64,000 bases of DNA. It comes from Proteromonas lacertae. Taxonomy: Eukaryota; Sar; Bigyra; Opalinata; Proteromonadidae. Below the pieces are notes generated by a model. It was not told the origin of the DNA. It saw only the letters and a program-made list of their open reading frames with translations, and ran no database searches. The first letter of the stretch is position 1. Each line of letters opens with the position of its first letter. Shown piece by piece: positions 22,393-35,157 of the stretch. Location of the stretch: NCBI GenBank assembly GCA_002245135.1, contig NGBS01000897.1, forward strand, positions 28,587 through 92,586. Direction: 5' to 3'. Position numbers and translations under genes: made by a program.

Positions 22393-23693
22393 TGTCTAAA
22401 GCATACTCTAGGAATGATTATTCACTAGAAAGGTATTAAATTCGTATCATATTTGGATGAATAGTTTAAATGATAGTGCTAGTAAGATTCGTGCTAAGTG
22501 GACTAGTGATGAAGATGAAATATTGAAGATGGCTGTAAATGTACACGATGGAAAGAATTGGAAAAAGATTGCATCATACTTTCAAAACAAATCTGAAGTT
22601 CAATGTCTTCATCGCTGGCAGAAAGTATTAAATCCCGATTTATATAAAGGTCCATGGACAAAAGAAGTATAAATTAATCATTTTTATTGATAATTCCAAA
22701 TAGGAAGATGAGTTACTGATTAGATACGTCTCAGAGTATGGAGCTAAGAAATGGTCAAGTATTTCACAACATTTGCCAGGAAGAATAGGAAAACAATGTA
22801 GAGAGAGATGGCATAATCATTTATCACCAGATGTCAATAAAGATGCGTGGACTGAGAAAGAAGATGAAATTATCATTCGAATGCATGACGAAAATGGTAA
22901 TAAATGGGCAGAAATAGCAAAAGTACTATTAGGACGTACAGATAACGCAATAAAAAATAGATGGAACTCATCTTTGAGGAAAAAAGTTGCAATTTTAAAA
23001 AGTCAAGGAATTCACGATTATGCTTTAATTGCTAAGAATATCAGAAGGAAAATAGAAAAGAAGAAATATACAAAGAATAATGTCAAGAATAATGTAAAAA
23101 AAGAAGAAATACTTGCAATTGAAGAAGAAGATAATTCAATTAGTGAAACTAACCAAGCCAATTATAGCAAAATATCCATCGCTAATAATAATAGCAATAA
23201 TAGCAATAGTTCAATTATATCTGAAGATTCAAATTCTTCGATTGAATCGTCATTTTCATTTTCAGATTCCATTAATACATCATCAACAACAACTACAGCA
23301 ACTATCCCTATTCCTTTTCAATCACCAGCAATTAATAAGTCACTTTCTTCCCCACCTCCAAACACTAATAAAATCAATACAAATCCATCCATTTCAACTC
23401 CATTTTACTCAACTCCTTCAAGACCTCAATTTTCAATAGATATCACTGATTCCCCATGGAATAATTCAAACGCATTAATGACCAACACTCCTGCTATACT
23501 AAGAAACCAAGATACTCCATTTTTCTCACCAGCTGTTTTTACCCCTATTTTTAATAATATTTTACCTCTAAATAGTATTGCTAATAATACTGCTCCATTA
23601 TTTTCACCCTCCACCACCTCATTACTGTTTTCACCTCCAAGATCAGCAGCTAATAGTACTTATCCTAAAATGAAGTTGGAATTTTCACCTTAA
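22393..23693 (+). CDS. Three-repeat MYB transcription factor (MYB3R / c-MYB type), 3 exons
   Basis: Nuclear DNA-binding protein with three consecutive MYB repeats: R1 [15 protein letters not shown]...WQKVLNP, R2 [16 protein letters not shown]...[12 protein letters not shown]3 [16 protein letters not shown]...[12 protein letters not shown]. The Trp triads are present apart from normal substitutions, so it should recognise the MYB core site. R1R2R3 factors usually control cell-cycle (G2/M) genes; the mitotic cyclin 2 kb away is a coincidence of position or a possible target, not evidence. The C-terminal 200 residues are Ser/Pro/Asn-rich with several SP and TP sites ([28 protein letters not shown]), typical of CDK-regulated activation domains. 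Exons 22393-22433, 22465-22666 and 22704-23693 give about 410 residues. Confidence 0.9.
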
Positions 23694-23941
23694 TGATATT
23701 TATGATTAGAATATATTTTAATCTCAATTTCTTTTAGAACAAAATTCTAAATTATAACTTATAATTGAATTATATGTAATAATTTAATAAAAAGATATGT
23801 GAGATGTAATAAAAATAAAAATAAAATCATGTAATCTATTTTTAAGAAGTTTTTATTATGTGTTAATTGTGTTCTTTTTCCACATATAATAATACAAATA
23901 TGATGTAATAGTGTGTGTGACTATACATAACATTTAAACAA

Positions 23942-26900
23942 TTATTTAAATAGATCATCAAATGCACTGAGATCATTTGCAGGATTAGATTTTTCACCAT
24001 TTGGTTTAATTAAACAACTAAACGGATCATCCTCATTAGATTCACTATTATTCTTATTCTTCTTTGATTCTTTTTCTAATTCACTAAAATCAATTTTCTC
24101 TTTTTTATTCATTCTTTTCGATATTCTTTTTTCTTTATCTGTATTTATTTCGTTAAAAATATTCATTTTATCACCAATTAATATTTCTTGTAGTGCATCT
24201 ACTAACAAATCATCACAACTTTTCTTCGATTTCGTCTTTCTAATTGTTGAAGGACTTGATGGATTTGATGAAAATGATGGGCAAGAATTTGAATTATGTG
24301 CTTCTATTGATAAAGTAGGTGGTTGCCTTAAAGATAGATGTTTTTTATTTATTCTTTCACTGTTTTTGTGACTACCATTTTCTATTTGTATTTCATTGAG
24401 TAATTCTTCAAAACATTTTTTACATACAGTTTTCTATTTCATATAAATAAATAATAATAATAATAATAATAATATATATATATATATATATATACAGCAA
24501 TTGAATCATTTGAATATGGAACAGCAGCACTATAATTTGTACAATTTTTACAAAAAATATTTCCACAATTCAAACAATGAATTTTCTTATTAGACCATGA
24601 AAATACACTATGACATAATTCACATACACTAACAACCTCTTCCAACTGTAGAATTGGTGCAAAATATATATTTGTAGAATCAATATTATTTTCATTCCTC
24701 TGTTGATAAATATATTTTCTTATTTCTTCAATCCAACTGATTTTCTCTTCTAAACTATTAGCAGATACATAAAATGAATTATCTTTTGATTTTATTATAA
24801 ACAAATTCGTTCTGTCTCTGAATGAATAATTACATGAATCTACATCACAATCTTTTAAATATAATTTCTTTGGTTGAATTACTTTACCTAAATACGGTTT
24901 ACCATAGATTAAAATATCACTAAACAAGTAATACTTATATTCTACTAATTTAGATGGTGTAAACGTAACTAATGTTCCCTATAAAAAAAGAAAATAATAA
25001 AAAAACAATTATATATATATATATATACAGCTTTTATAAAGTCTCTATTACCATCATCTAATTTTATTCCACTATTAAACAATTCATTTTTTATTTCATC
25101 TATCAATTTATGTGTTAATCTTCTAGACATTTTTGAATTGTTTACTAAGTCCCCAATTTCTTGTTTTGCTTTTCTCAATTGTTCCTTTTCATCAGATGTA
25201 TTGGAACTTTCATCGTCTATAATGATTTTGGAGATGATTTCTTGATAATCAGTTAATCTTTCTAGTGGTTTATTGATTAATAATTCAAAATCTATTTCAC
25301 AGAGAGGATGGTTCTTAATAGATTCATAGAAATTGATATTTTCATCACAATTAAGAATGGTTTTTAATCCAGGTAATGTTGACATATACATACTATAAAC
25401 TCTTAATAATGGAATATAGGAGAGAAATACTGGACCAACATTCACCTATATATATATAGGAGGGAAAAAAGAAGATATTAAAGAAGAAGATAATGAATAA
25501 AATATAGTGAAAAAAAATAAGAAATATATATATATATATTAATAAATATACATTATCATATGAATTCTTACACAATTCATTCAAATCATCAATCAATTTA
25601 TTACTCATTACTATTAATTCATCAATACATTCCATAAACACAGCAATATCAGGATTATTTAAACCTTTTACTTTGACATATTTACATTTTGACATGGTTC
25701 GAAGCTTGACAAATGTTTCATTTACTTCTAAATCTAAATGATGTAATGGTTCAACGAATATAGTGTTTAACAATTCTAATTGATAAAATTTTATAAAAAT
25801 ACTTAAATTCTTTACATATTCTATTTCAGTTTTGATTAAATCCCTCAGATTTTTCCCTTTACCAGTTATATTAATTGTATTATCAAATTGTTTCATATTT
25901 GTTTTACTATATAAATATTCATCTTCTAATCGATGAATTGATTGCATTCGTGGTAAATCAATATTCTTACGATTATAAATGGTTCGAAATATCTCTTTAA
26001 CTACAATATTGATATAACTACATTCTAAATTCAATATATTCATCTACAAATATAATTAAAGAAATATATATAAAAACAGAATTAAAAAGAATAGAAAAAG
26101 ATATATATTTTTCAATTAATTCATATGGTTCAACTGTTTTCTGAAATATAATTGGAACATTCAATCGTGGAAATAATAATACAGTACAACATTGTACTTT
26201 GGTTGGATGTCCCTGATTTACTGTAAAAAGTTCTACAATTTGTTCACTGTAGTATTTACTATTATAATTACCGTTGTTACAATCTTCTAACTTCATTTTA
26301 CCTATTCCAATTAATTTATCACTTCCTATTTTTTGATGATTGTATAATTCTATTATTAAAATATAGTCGTTTAACTCATTCAATTCTATTTCATCTTTTA
26401 TGCTGATTTTATTCCATTCATTTTCTTTGTCATTTTCTTTATTTAAAGTTGTTCCTATATCGCACATACCATTGTTAAATGATAAATATAAATTGTTATG
26501 TTTTTCTTTCATTTCATTTGTTATATTTTCGATTTTTGCTGAAGTGATTTCTAATTCAAATGAATTTTCTTTTTCTTCCATTTCAATAGACATACATGGA
26601 TTACACAATTTGATTGGTTCTTTTGAATTGATTGATTTAACTAAGACTTTATCCTTTGATAAACACTTATTACAAACTGCTTTACAACAACGACTATATT
26701 TTTAGAAATATAAATAACTATACTAACATAAATTCTTCTTGTTAATCAAAGAGAATGATTTTCCACATAATAAACACCTTACATACTTCGATATATCAAC
26801 ATCTTCTGGGTTTGGATAGTTCAAGCTATCAGTTTTGTTAAATTTCTTTGATGTTTCTTCCATTAGTTTCCTCCAAGTATCTAATTCTTCATTTGATTCG

Positions 26901-27905
26901 AATATTAGTGTAAATGACTTTTCCAGTGTATTTAAATCAAATGTCAAATCTTTTATGTTTGAAATATACATTCCATCAATTGACAGTTGTCTATGATAAT
27001 AATAACCAGCTCCACTAACTTCTGCATAAATTATACAATCGTTGAATAAGAAAAATTCATATTTTGTTTTATTACCTCTTCTATTGAATTTGTAGATCGA
27101 GCCTTGCTTGATCAAATTTCGATTTTTATGAACAATATCGTTGTAATTAGAGAATCTATAACATTAAATTAATTATTTTATTCATATATACTTTCTCTGC
27201 AATTCATTCAACAAGTTTACATTCTCAGTCTCTCGAATTACCTCATTTATATGATTACAAAGGTTTATAATCATCCCTTTAGCATTTTCAAATGTTCCAT
27301 AGCATTTTTCATCACTTTTTATATACTTTATTAGACTAGTTAGTAGTAATTGATATCTTGGTATTCTTTGAGTTGGTGATATTAAATAGCTTTCCATTGC
27401 TTGTGGTGTCTTTGGATTGGTCGTATAGTTATGTATTTCTTTTATAAATGTTGGATTATTCATATAATTTCGTATAAGATACTGTGAAGATGATTGATTT
27501 GCAGCATAGTAGCCATATATTTTGAATAGTGGTACATAAGAGAGAAATAATTTTCCTAGTTCTTCTTCTTTTTCTTCTGAAATCTAACAAAACACACTAA
27601 TTTACTAAAATATATACTATTTTGTGTAATTCTTGTAGAAATGAGTTATTAATCACAGCTATTTGTTGAAAATTGCCAAATAACCTAGCTATCATCGGAT
27701 TATTCATAAATTCTTCTTTTATAGGCGAATCCATCATTTCAAAACCTTTAATATACACATCAACAAAATTAATCAGTTTTTCAACATATCCTTCCTCTGT
27801 AGTTATAATTTCATTGATAACCTATATATAGATAATATAAAACAATTTATAGAGAGAGATAGAGAAATAAATATATACTTCTGACTTTTTAGTAAAGCTA
27901 CTCAT
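23942..27905 (-). CDS. Tandem FYVE-RhoGEF: DH-PH-FYVE-C2-like-DH-PH-FYVE
   Basis: A Rho-family guanine-nucleotide exchange factor with two complete modules. Starting MSSFTKKSE at 27905, DH1 includes VINEIITTEEGYVEKLINF and the conserved SYLISPTQRIPRYQLLL helix; PH1 has KQGSIYKFNRRGNKTKYEFF and a C-terminal Trp (LDTWRKLM). A zinc finger of FYVE type follows (CLLCGKSFS, KKNLCYRCCKAVCNKC), then a C2-like segment (LYLSFNNGM to CCTVLLFPRL), DH2 (LRDLIKTEIEYVKNLSIF, LINKPLERLTDYQEII), PH2 (FSDILIYGKPY, EEKISWIEEIRKYI) and a second finger (CELCHSVFS, KKIHCLNCGNIFCKNC). Ten or so short GTAT...TAG introns interrupt it. Both fingers keep zinc ligands but lack the R-R/K-HHCR lipid-binding motif, so PI3P binding is doubtful. 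C-terminal tail is acidic and Ser-rich. Confidence 0.85.
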
Positions 27906-28048
27906 GGTGGATCTAAAATATTCAAAGATAGTAGAAAAAGAGTCGTTTTATTCTGTTTCACTTTAATTTTTAATTTTTTTGATTTATTCTCACCATACAA
28001 CATAAAATTATATAAAAATTCAAATATTACTTAACGTATAATAATAAC

Positions 28049-31000
28049 TTACTTTAATAGTTTTTCTACAAGAATGCTACTATTGAGGTTGTTAATAGTG
28101 TTAACTACCAACATATACAAGTTGTTATTCTTAGTCTTTGCTTCATTTATAAATTCCCTACAGCACATCTCCAAACTAAGGTTATCTAACACAGGATCAA
28201 CAACTATATCGTCAACCATCTCATAATCAACACTTGTCATTCGAGGAGTAGCATATTGATTAGGAATAGGAGCTATTTATAATATGTTTATATTTATAAT
28301 ATACTTCCATCTTCATCTGAATCACTTAAATCACTTTCTACATAAGCTCCTTCTTCTTCATTACCTAAATCATTAATAGCATTCTTCGTAATGTTGGTAT
28401 AAACAGATGTAAGGATTGTTTTTATAGCTTTTGGAACAAAATCAATTTGTTCAAATTTCAACTATTTATATAAAAAATATAATAATATTATAATATACTA
28501 AGTTTTTGTGGCTTCTAGTAACAATTCCTTGATTAAAATCGACAATTGGATTTCCATCTATTTTGGTATTCATAATAAATGGAATATTCAATAATAACAA
28601 TTTCATAATACATAAACAAGAAACTTTGATTTTATACTCAGTTGAAAATGTTTCATGGATTTCATTCCATATATTCATAATTGAAATAAATTGACTTTCA
28701 TTTAATAATTTCAAATATTCTTCAGTGTTATCATCATATAAATTTCGTAATATATAATACAATAAACTCTGTTTTATTCCACATAACTTTGATTGTAATA
28801 ATTTACTTATCACTTTAGTAAAAATGGCATTTTTCATTTGTTCAGGTAAATTATAATGTATTTCAATTGTATATAAGCATTCTCCAATATATAAACAACT
28901 ATCTTCATCTCTTTCACCATCTAATTCTCGACTTAAAATGATTAAAAATGACTGCAAAATATCATCACTAATTATTTTTCCTTCATTTAATTGGATATTT
29001 TGAATTAATGATAATATACAATTAATACCAACTTGCATTATTGTACTTTCATTACAATTCAATAAGATTCTTCTTAATGGTTCAATTGTTGATAATAATA
29101 TCTCGGGATATGGTTTTGGACAGTTTTTATAAGATGATAATAACAAATCGAATGAAGTTCCTAAGAATTCTATTGGAACAGAAGTTGGATTATTAAATAA
29201 TCGATTAATAATTGTTATAATTGGAGGAATAATGAGTTGAACACATTTCGGTTCTATTATTTATATATAAATAATAATGATATATATATATAGATATACT
29301 AGATATATAGATATTATATATTTTTACTATTCTTTCTATTACATCATAATTATTATATTGATTTGACCAAATCTCAATTAATAATGGAACAATTATACTT
29401 TCACTACCAATTATTAACTCAGAATAAATCTAATTAAAATAGAAAATAATAAATACATTTAATATTATTTTCAAAGTATCTAAAATATCAATTATTCCAT
29501 CTCCAATTGGTTCTTTCAATAATAAGGATATTCCATTCATTATATCATTTGTATGAGTATTTAATATTGATGGTAATATTATGGGTAATAGGTGACCTAT
29601 ACATTTACAAGCTGCAACTCGAAGAATTAGAATATTAGGAGGCTATAGAAATATATTAATTATATATATATAAATATACATTTAAATAGAATAATACTGA
29701 ATTAACATATAAGTTAATCATTTCTTGATTTAACTCTTCATAAATATGATATAATGAACAAGTACATCTATTAAATAATAAATAAATAATTATATATATA
29801 TATATATATATACAATAATGATTGCCTTACTAAATAGGGATAATTTGATAAGGAATAACATTTCTGTAAAAATTGATTAGCTTGATTGATGATTGGTTTA
29901 TAATTTCGAAAATGAATATATTCCATTAAACTTCCAAATATATAAATAACTGCTTCCAGTGTTTTCCAACCAATATCACTCATAGAATTGTTATTATTTT
30001 CTCCAATATAATTCATACATTCACTTACACGTTTAGATAGTGAAGTTAATACCAATTCAGTTCCTTTTTTCCTCAAATAATAACAAATTTCACATATAAA
30101 ATCTTTTACTACTGTTCTAGTGGAAATATTATTTTCGTCTTCCATCATCATTATATTATTTTCACTTTCTTCAATTAAATGGTTTGTTAATAGTAAATAA
30201 TTTGGACTTATATAAACTGTATCATTTAAATAATTCATTATTCCATTTCTTCTCTCATTATTTGTATTGTTAATTAAATTTGATATAAAATCATAACATG
30301 ATGCTATTACACTTTCTAAATTGTATTCATCTCCATCAAAATATGATGATAAATTATCTTCTCCTTCAATTTCATACTTTACATATGGTTGAATGGAATT
30401 ATTGAGAAATTTGTTTGTTGATTCTAAAATTGTATTTAAAAATGGATGAATAGACTATTATCATATAATAAATAATATATATATACATTAATATAATGTA
30501 AAGCTAAAATTCCATAAAATTTAAATAATGAAGTATAAAATGATAATGTTTCTGTTATATAAGTTGAATTGATTAAACTGTTATTCAACAAATTAAACCA
30601 ATCTATTCAATAATATGAATAAATAAATTATATATAAATATACTTGGTAATGCTTCTGTTAAATATGATAATATCTCATTTTTATGTTCATTATGATTAT
30701 AGATTGATATTAACAAGTTTGTTAATACATTTAAACTTTTCGTTCTTATTGATATTGATGAATTATTATTCATTAATAGATTTGATAAATCAGGTAAGAT
30801 TACACTCAATATTTCATTACTACCTGGAGATTCTAATAGATTCACTAAATAAGATAATGTATGTAATGCTGGTTGAACTATTGATTCATCATTATTACGA
30901 ATTAAAGAGTAAATTGAAGGGAATAAATTACTCCAATTATTCGGCCAATCACTTTCAGCTATTATTACAATACTACGAACTAACTGAGAACGAATTTCAA

Positions 31001-31398
31001 ACGGAATTATTGTCAAATAATTTACTATTGAATCTTTGATTAGCTGTTTCTCGGAATCACAAAGCTAATTGTTAGAATTTATATAATTCTATATATATAT
31101 ACATGAAAATTTTCACAACCATTATTCCAAAACTTCGAAATAATACGGTGAAATAACTATTAAAAGTACAAATTTAGAAATATTTGTCATACTACAACTC
31201 CAGATTGTTTTATTTCCATTGATACATCACACTCACTAATGTATTGCAACATACCGTATGTAAAACCTAAATAGAATAAACTTGAAAGAAAATCATACCA
31301 CTTGTTGTTATTCTATTTTCTAATTCATTTTCTGCTTGTTTTCTTATTGAATTATTCGCTGACATTAATCCAGCAAATAATGATTGGTAAGAATCCAT
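28049..31398 (-). CDS. Importin-9-like karyopherin beta (IPO9/Kap114), multi-exon
   Basis: Nuclear import receptor built from HEAT repeats. The start MDSYQSLFAGLMSANNSIR at 31398 is the usual N-terminal HEAT helix followed by KQAENELENRI. Diagnostic segments are EIRSQLVRSIVIIAESDWPNN (the importin-beta W-P motif region), LHTLSYLVNLLESP, VILPDLSNLLMNN, and near the end IVTRSHKN followed by LKFEQIDFVPKAIKTIL, an acidic loop (ESDLSDSDEDG) and VVDPVLDNLSLEM. That TRS-acidic loop-DP arrangement is characteristic of importin-9. IPO9 carries histones H2A-H2B and ribosomal proteins. At least nine short GTAT...TAG introns split it, several with long TA dinucleotide runs. The first gene upstream (minus) starts 144 bases after its end. 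Confidence 0.8.
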
Positions 31399-32570
31399 TT
31401 TAAAGATTAAAAAAACAATTTGCAACGACTATATATTTTGAAACAACATATTTTGCTTAAAATCTTTGTTAGATAATGCTTTATACTGATTATTAACTCA
31501 TCATTACAAAGTATTGTAAATAATTTATTTTTTATTATAAAAGAAAGAGTTGAAAGAAGTACATGTGAAAATTATGTGTTAATATATAGTAAAAAAATGA
31601 AATTAAAATCTACAGTATGAATGAAGATTAAAAAGAAAGTGAATAAATTATAGTGTCAATTACTTATTGTTGTAATTACTATATCATTCGTAAATAACAT
31701 GAATTAATAGTTGTTATAAAATCTGTTTATTATATGAATGAATGAAAATAATTATCATAAACGATGTTATTAGTTTATTTTAGTCTTCTTTATAGTGAAT
31801 AAATAAATATTAAGTTGAAGTTGAGTTTAAATCTGTTTGTTTGTGTGATTTTATAGATTATATATATGTTCATAAGTAAAATAGAAATAAAGCAAAAAGA
31901 ATAAACACAACAGTCAATATCACTAAGAAAAAAGTCCCCCATAATACTACTATCAAAATTTTCAAAATTTTAACTTTATAATTCTGATGAGATGTTGTGT
32001 TATGTTGTAAATATGAAGAATTCAAATTATTTTCATCATTCATTATCCTTATATATCACACTCTTTTAGAAATACTTATAAACATTTCATATTACTCTAA
32101 TAATGATTATATTCAAAGAAATAACACAATATATCAATTTATCATTGAAAATATTGTTCTATCTGTTCTTAATGATGATTTAAAGAGAAAAAATGAAAAT
32201 GAGAAAAGAAACGACTAAATATTTATAAATAAAAAGTAATTTTTGTGAAATTGATGTGAAGATGATATTTTATGGTGAATGTAAGAATATAAAGCATAAA
32301 TATAATGATAGTTTTATTTATTTAGATGAAATAAATGAAGATAGAAAGAGATTTGAAAATTTGTTTGAGAGTATACTGATGTGATGTTTATAAAATAATT
32401 CAGTTCTGCTATGAAAATATGAATTGTGAATATTGTGATGAAATATGAAAGTATTTTAGTTTAGAAAGAATTGTTGAGTTTATATAAATAAGAGTGTGAT
32501 TGTAATGATTAATAGTTTTTATTTATGATAATATAGAAGAGTATAATAACACATGTTATGATATATTTAT
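31399..32570. other. 1.2 kb intergenic, no supported gene
   Basis: AT-rich sequence containing an unconvincing 73-codon ORF at 31997-32218 and short open stretches (for example KYNDSFIYLDEINEDRKRF near 32300) which may belong to the 5' part of the decayed locus starting about 32575. No repeat ends or RNA gene seen. Confidence 0.4.
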
Positions 32571-32574
32571 ATAG

Positions 32575-34578
32575 GAAATTATCAGTTTTATGAAAGATTT
32601 AATTAGTGGACTAAAGTATCTTCACAGTCAAGAAATAACATTTCCATCAAAATCCTCGTATATATACACCAGCTAGTGATGTATATTCTCTTGGATGTAT
32701 ATTATATGAGATATATACATTAAGAATGCTATTTAAAGGAAGTGTCAAATCATATATATTAGATCAGATAACATCAGATAAAGCAATAAAATTTGATAGG
32801 ATAAGTATTGAAAGAATACCTGAGATTGAAAAATTAATAATACGAATGTTAGAAATAGATACTAGTAAAAGAATCACTTTAGAAGAAATTGAAAAAGAAA
32901 TGAATAGAATTTCACCACCTCAACCTACATATGTTGTCCTAAAGAACGAATACTCTCACTATAATTCATTAATTCTAGATGTTTATTTAGGATCATGTAG
33001 AATCAATTATGCAAATATTAATGATATTAATTATATTTGGAGAAATGAGTTTACACAGATATTCTTTCCTTCAATTGGACAAAATGATCCTTCTTTTACT
33101 AAAGAAGATGCAGATGTATTAAAGAATAATAAAGATAAGTTTGTAGTAGATTTACATAGACTAATAGATAGATTTTATCACACACCATATAATTTAAATG
33201 CTATGATAGAATTCTTAGAATCAATAGAAGATGAACCAGAGTATATAGCAAAAATAATATATACATTATCTTCTAACAAATATTTTCTAAGTTCATATTT
33301 TGTTTTCTTTTTGTCTTTTTCTCAATAACCATAAGTAACTAAAAAATGTAAATTTTCACATCTTTCAAATATTTTATATTTATAAATATTCTCTAAATAG
33401 ACAAAATACAAAATTTACTAATGATGATGAGAATAGAGCAAATAAGTATTTCTTTATGGATATATTTAGTAATGATGAAATTAAACAATGGAAAGAAAAA
33501 TGTTTACCAACTGAACTGCAAAAATCAATAGAAAAAAAATGAGTTTAATAGTAGATATGGAAATGTTCCAAGACACATTTATTATGCTTCAATATATGAT
33601 GTATGTTTTAGAGATGATTATTGGGATAAAATTTATTTAAAAGGTATAAAAAGAATAGTAGGTAAACTTGGTTATATGAAATTTCTAAAAACATATTTAT
33701 ATCCATGTAAGACATATGAAGAAAATGAGAATTTAGTAAAAAGAACAACATTTGATAGTACATTATGTCATTATATAGTGAAGTATTCTATTCCATATAA
33801 AGACAGAGTGAATGAAATCAAATATTATGATAGAATTAATGAACATGAGATGGAATTCATATCAGATGAAGTATTCGATTATATTTATGATTGTGTTAAA
33901 CACAAAGCTGTAGAAGCTGATGTTAAGAATATGCAGGAACAATTTAGTGACTTATATCAGAATAAAGTGAAAAATGAATTTATGTTATATTGATTCAAAG
34001 AGTTAGTATGGTATAACTGTTTGTATAATAGAGAGAAGATAACTCTTAATGATAGTGTATTAGTTGAAGAGATTGAAAATAATAAATTAATAGTATTTAT
34101 GAATCTGTTTTATGGTGATATCTATTGTAGTAATGATAATAAATACTGTTTAGTTCATTTAGCAACATTGAAGAATAGAGAAATGATTTACTTATTGAAT
34201 AACTGTTTTATTCATGTAATAAATGATCAACGAGAAGTATTGGATTGTGATAATCAAATAAAGGAATGTATATGTGGATTGCAACAAATGGTGAACTTTA
34301 AAAGAATGTATTATATTACAGTATCCAATAATAAATCACATAAATCTCTATCTCAATCCTCACCTTTTATATCAAAAGTATTAGTGTCACATTATATTGG
34401 TAAAACAACCATCGAAAATGCAAATATTACCTATTGTAATTCAAAATTTGATGGTTTAGTATATGGAAGTGACTTCAAGATAGAAAAATCAAAAGATGTA
34501 ACTGTAAAGTTTGATATAGATAAGAATAATAAAATGAAAAAGAATTTAAAAAGACTAAAAGCATTTGGATTGGTTTGA
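32575..34578 (+). pseudogene. Broken CR-type (Crinkler/RHS-like) NTPase locus with upstream kinase segment
   Basis: A fossil locus, broken at several points (roughly four or more). Its 5' part is a protein-kinase C-lobe (GLKYLHSQEIT, SDVYSLGCILYEIYTL, LEIDTSKRITLEEIE). Its 3' part is closely related to the C-terminal half of the protein at 51302-56175: both have RYGNVPRHIYYASIY, TTFDSTLCHYIVKYSIPYK, EMEFISDEVFD and FIHV. The P-loop segment is not recognisable here. Kinase domains are a known partner of Crinkler-type proteins, so the pairing may be original rather than accidental, but juxtaposition by rearrangement is also possible. Divergence from the intact relative suggests an older copy. 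Confidence 0.65.
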
Positions 34579-35157
34579 ATGAGAAATATCATCATCTTAT
34601 TTTCAAATATAAATTGTTTTGTTTAGGAATTGTTTTTCAGAGATAAGTTACATCAAACCATTACAAGATTTAGCAAATTCATTTATACTCTATTTAAGAA
34701 AATATATGAAAAAATAATTTATAACACAAATAGAAAAAATGAAAGAAATAAAGGAAAACATTTTATTGTTAATACTAAAACACCATTTTGCGCAACAGCT
34801 AATAATAAAAAAATGGATGAAAAACAAAATGAATTATTGACAAGCAATGAAGTTAATGTAAAGAAACCTAAATTTGGATGAGAAAATGCTGATTAAGAGA
34901 AATAGTAATACTAAAACATCTTTCGATTGATTATATTTCTTCATACTACTCTTTTTATGTTATTTTCAATTGAAAGGGTTTAATTTTAAAGTAATGGTTA
35001 GGTTTAGTATATTGCAAAACAACAACTTCATTTGCAGCAAATGGATCATTAGAAAAAGAAATAAAAGGCTTGAGAGTTGCAAGCCAAACTTCCAAAGCAG
35101 AATTAATTGATTTCAATACAAGAGAAGATAATAAAATCAATAATAATAATAGTATAT
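34579..35157. other. Intergenic with a doubtful small ORF
   Basis: The ORF at 34630-34881 (83 codons, Lys/Asn-rich) has no supporting feature. Between about 35015 and 35150 a plus-strand open stretch (SFAANGSLEKEIKGLRVAS, KAELIDFNTRED) has better than random composition and may be a fragment of an unidentified gene. Nothing else is recognised. Confidence 0.3.

Noticed and set aside
23113-23439. Alternative-frame ORF inside the MYB gene (108 codons, His/Gln/Leu-rich)
   Set aside because: Produced by the Ser/Asn/Pro-rich codons of the MYB tail; no independent support.
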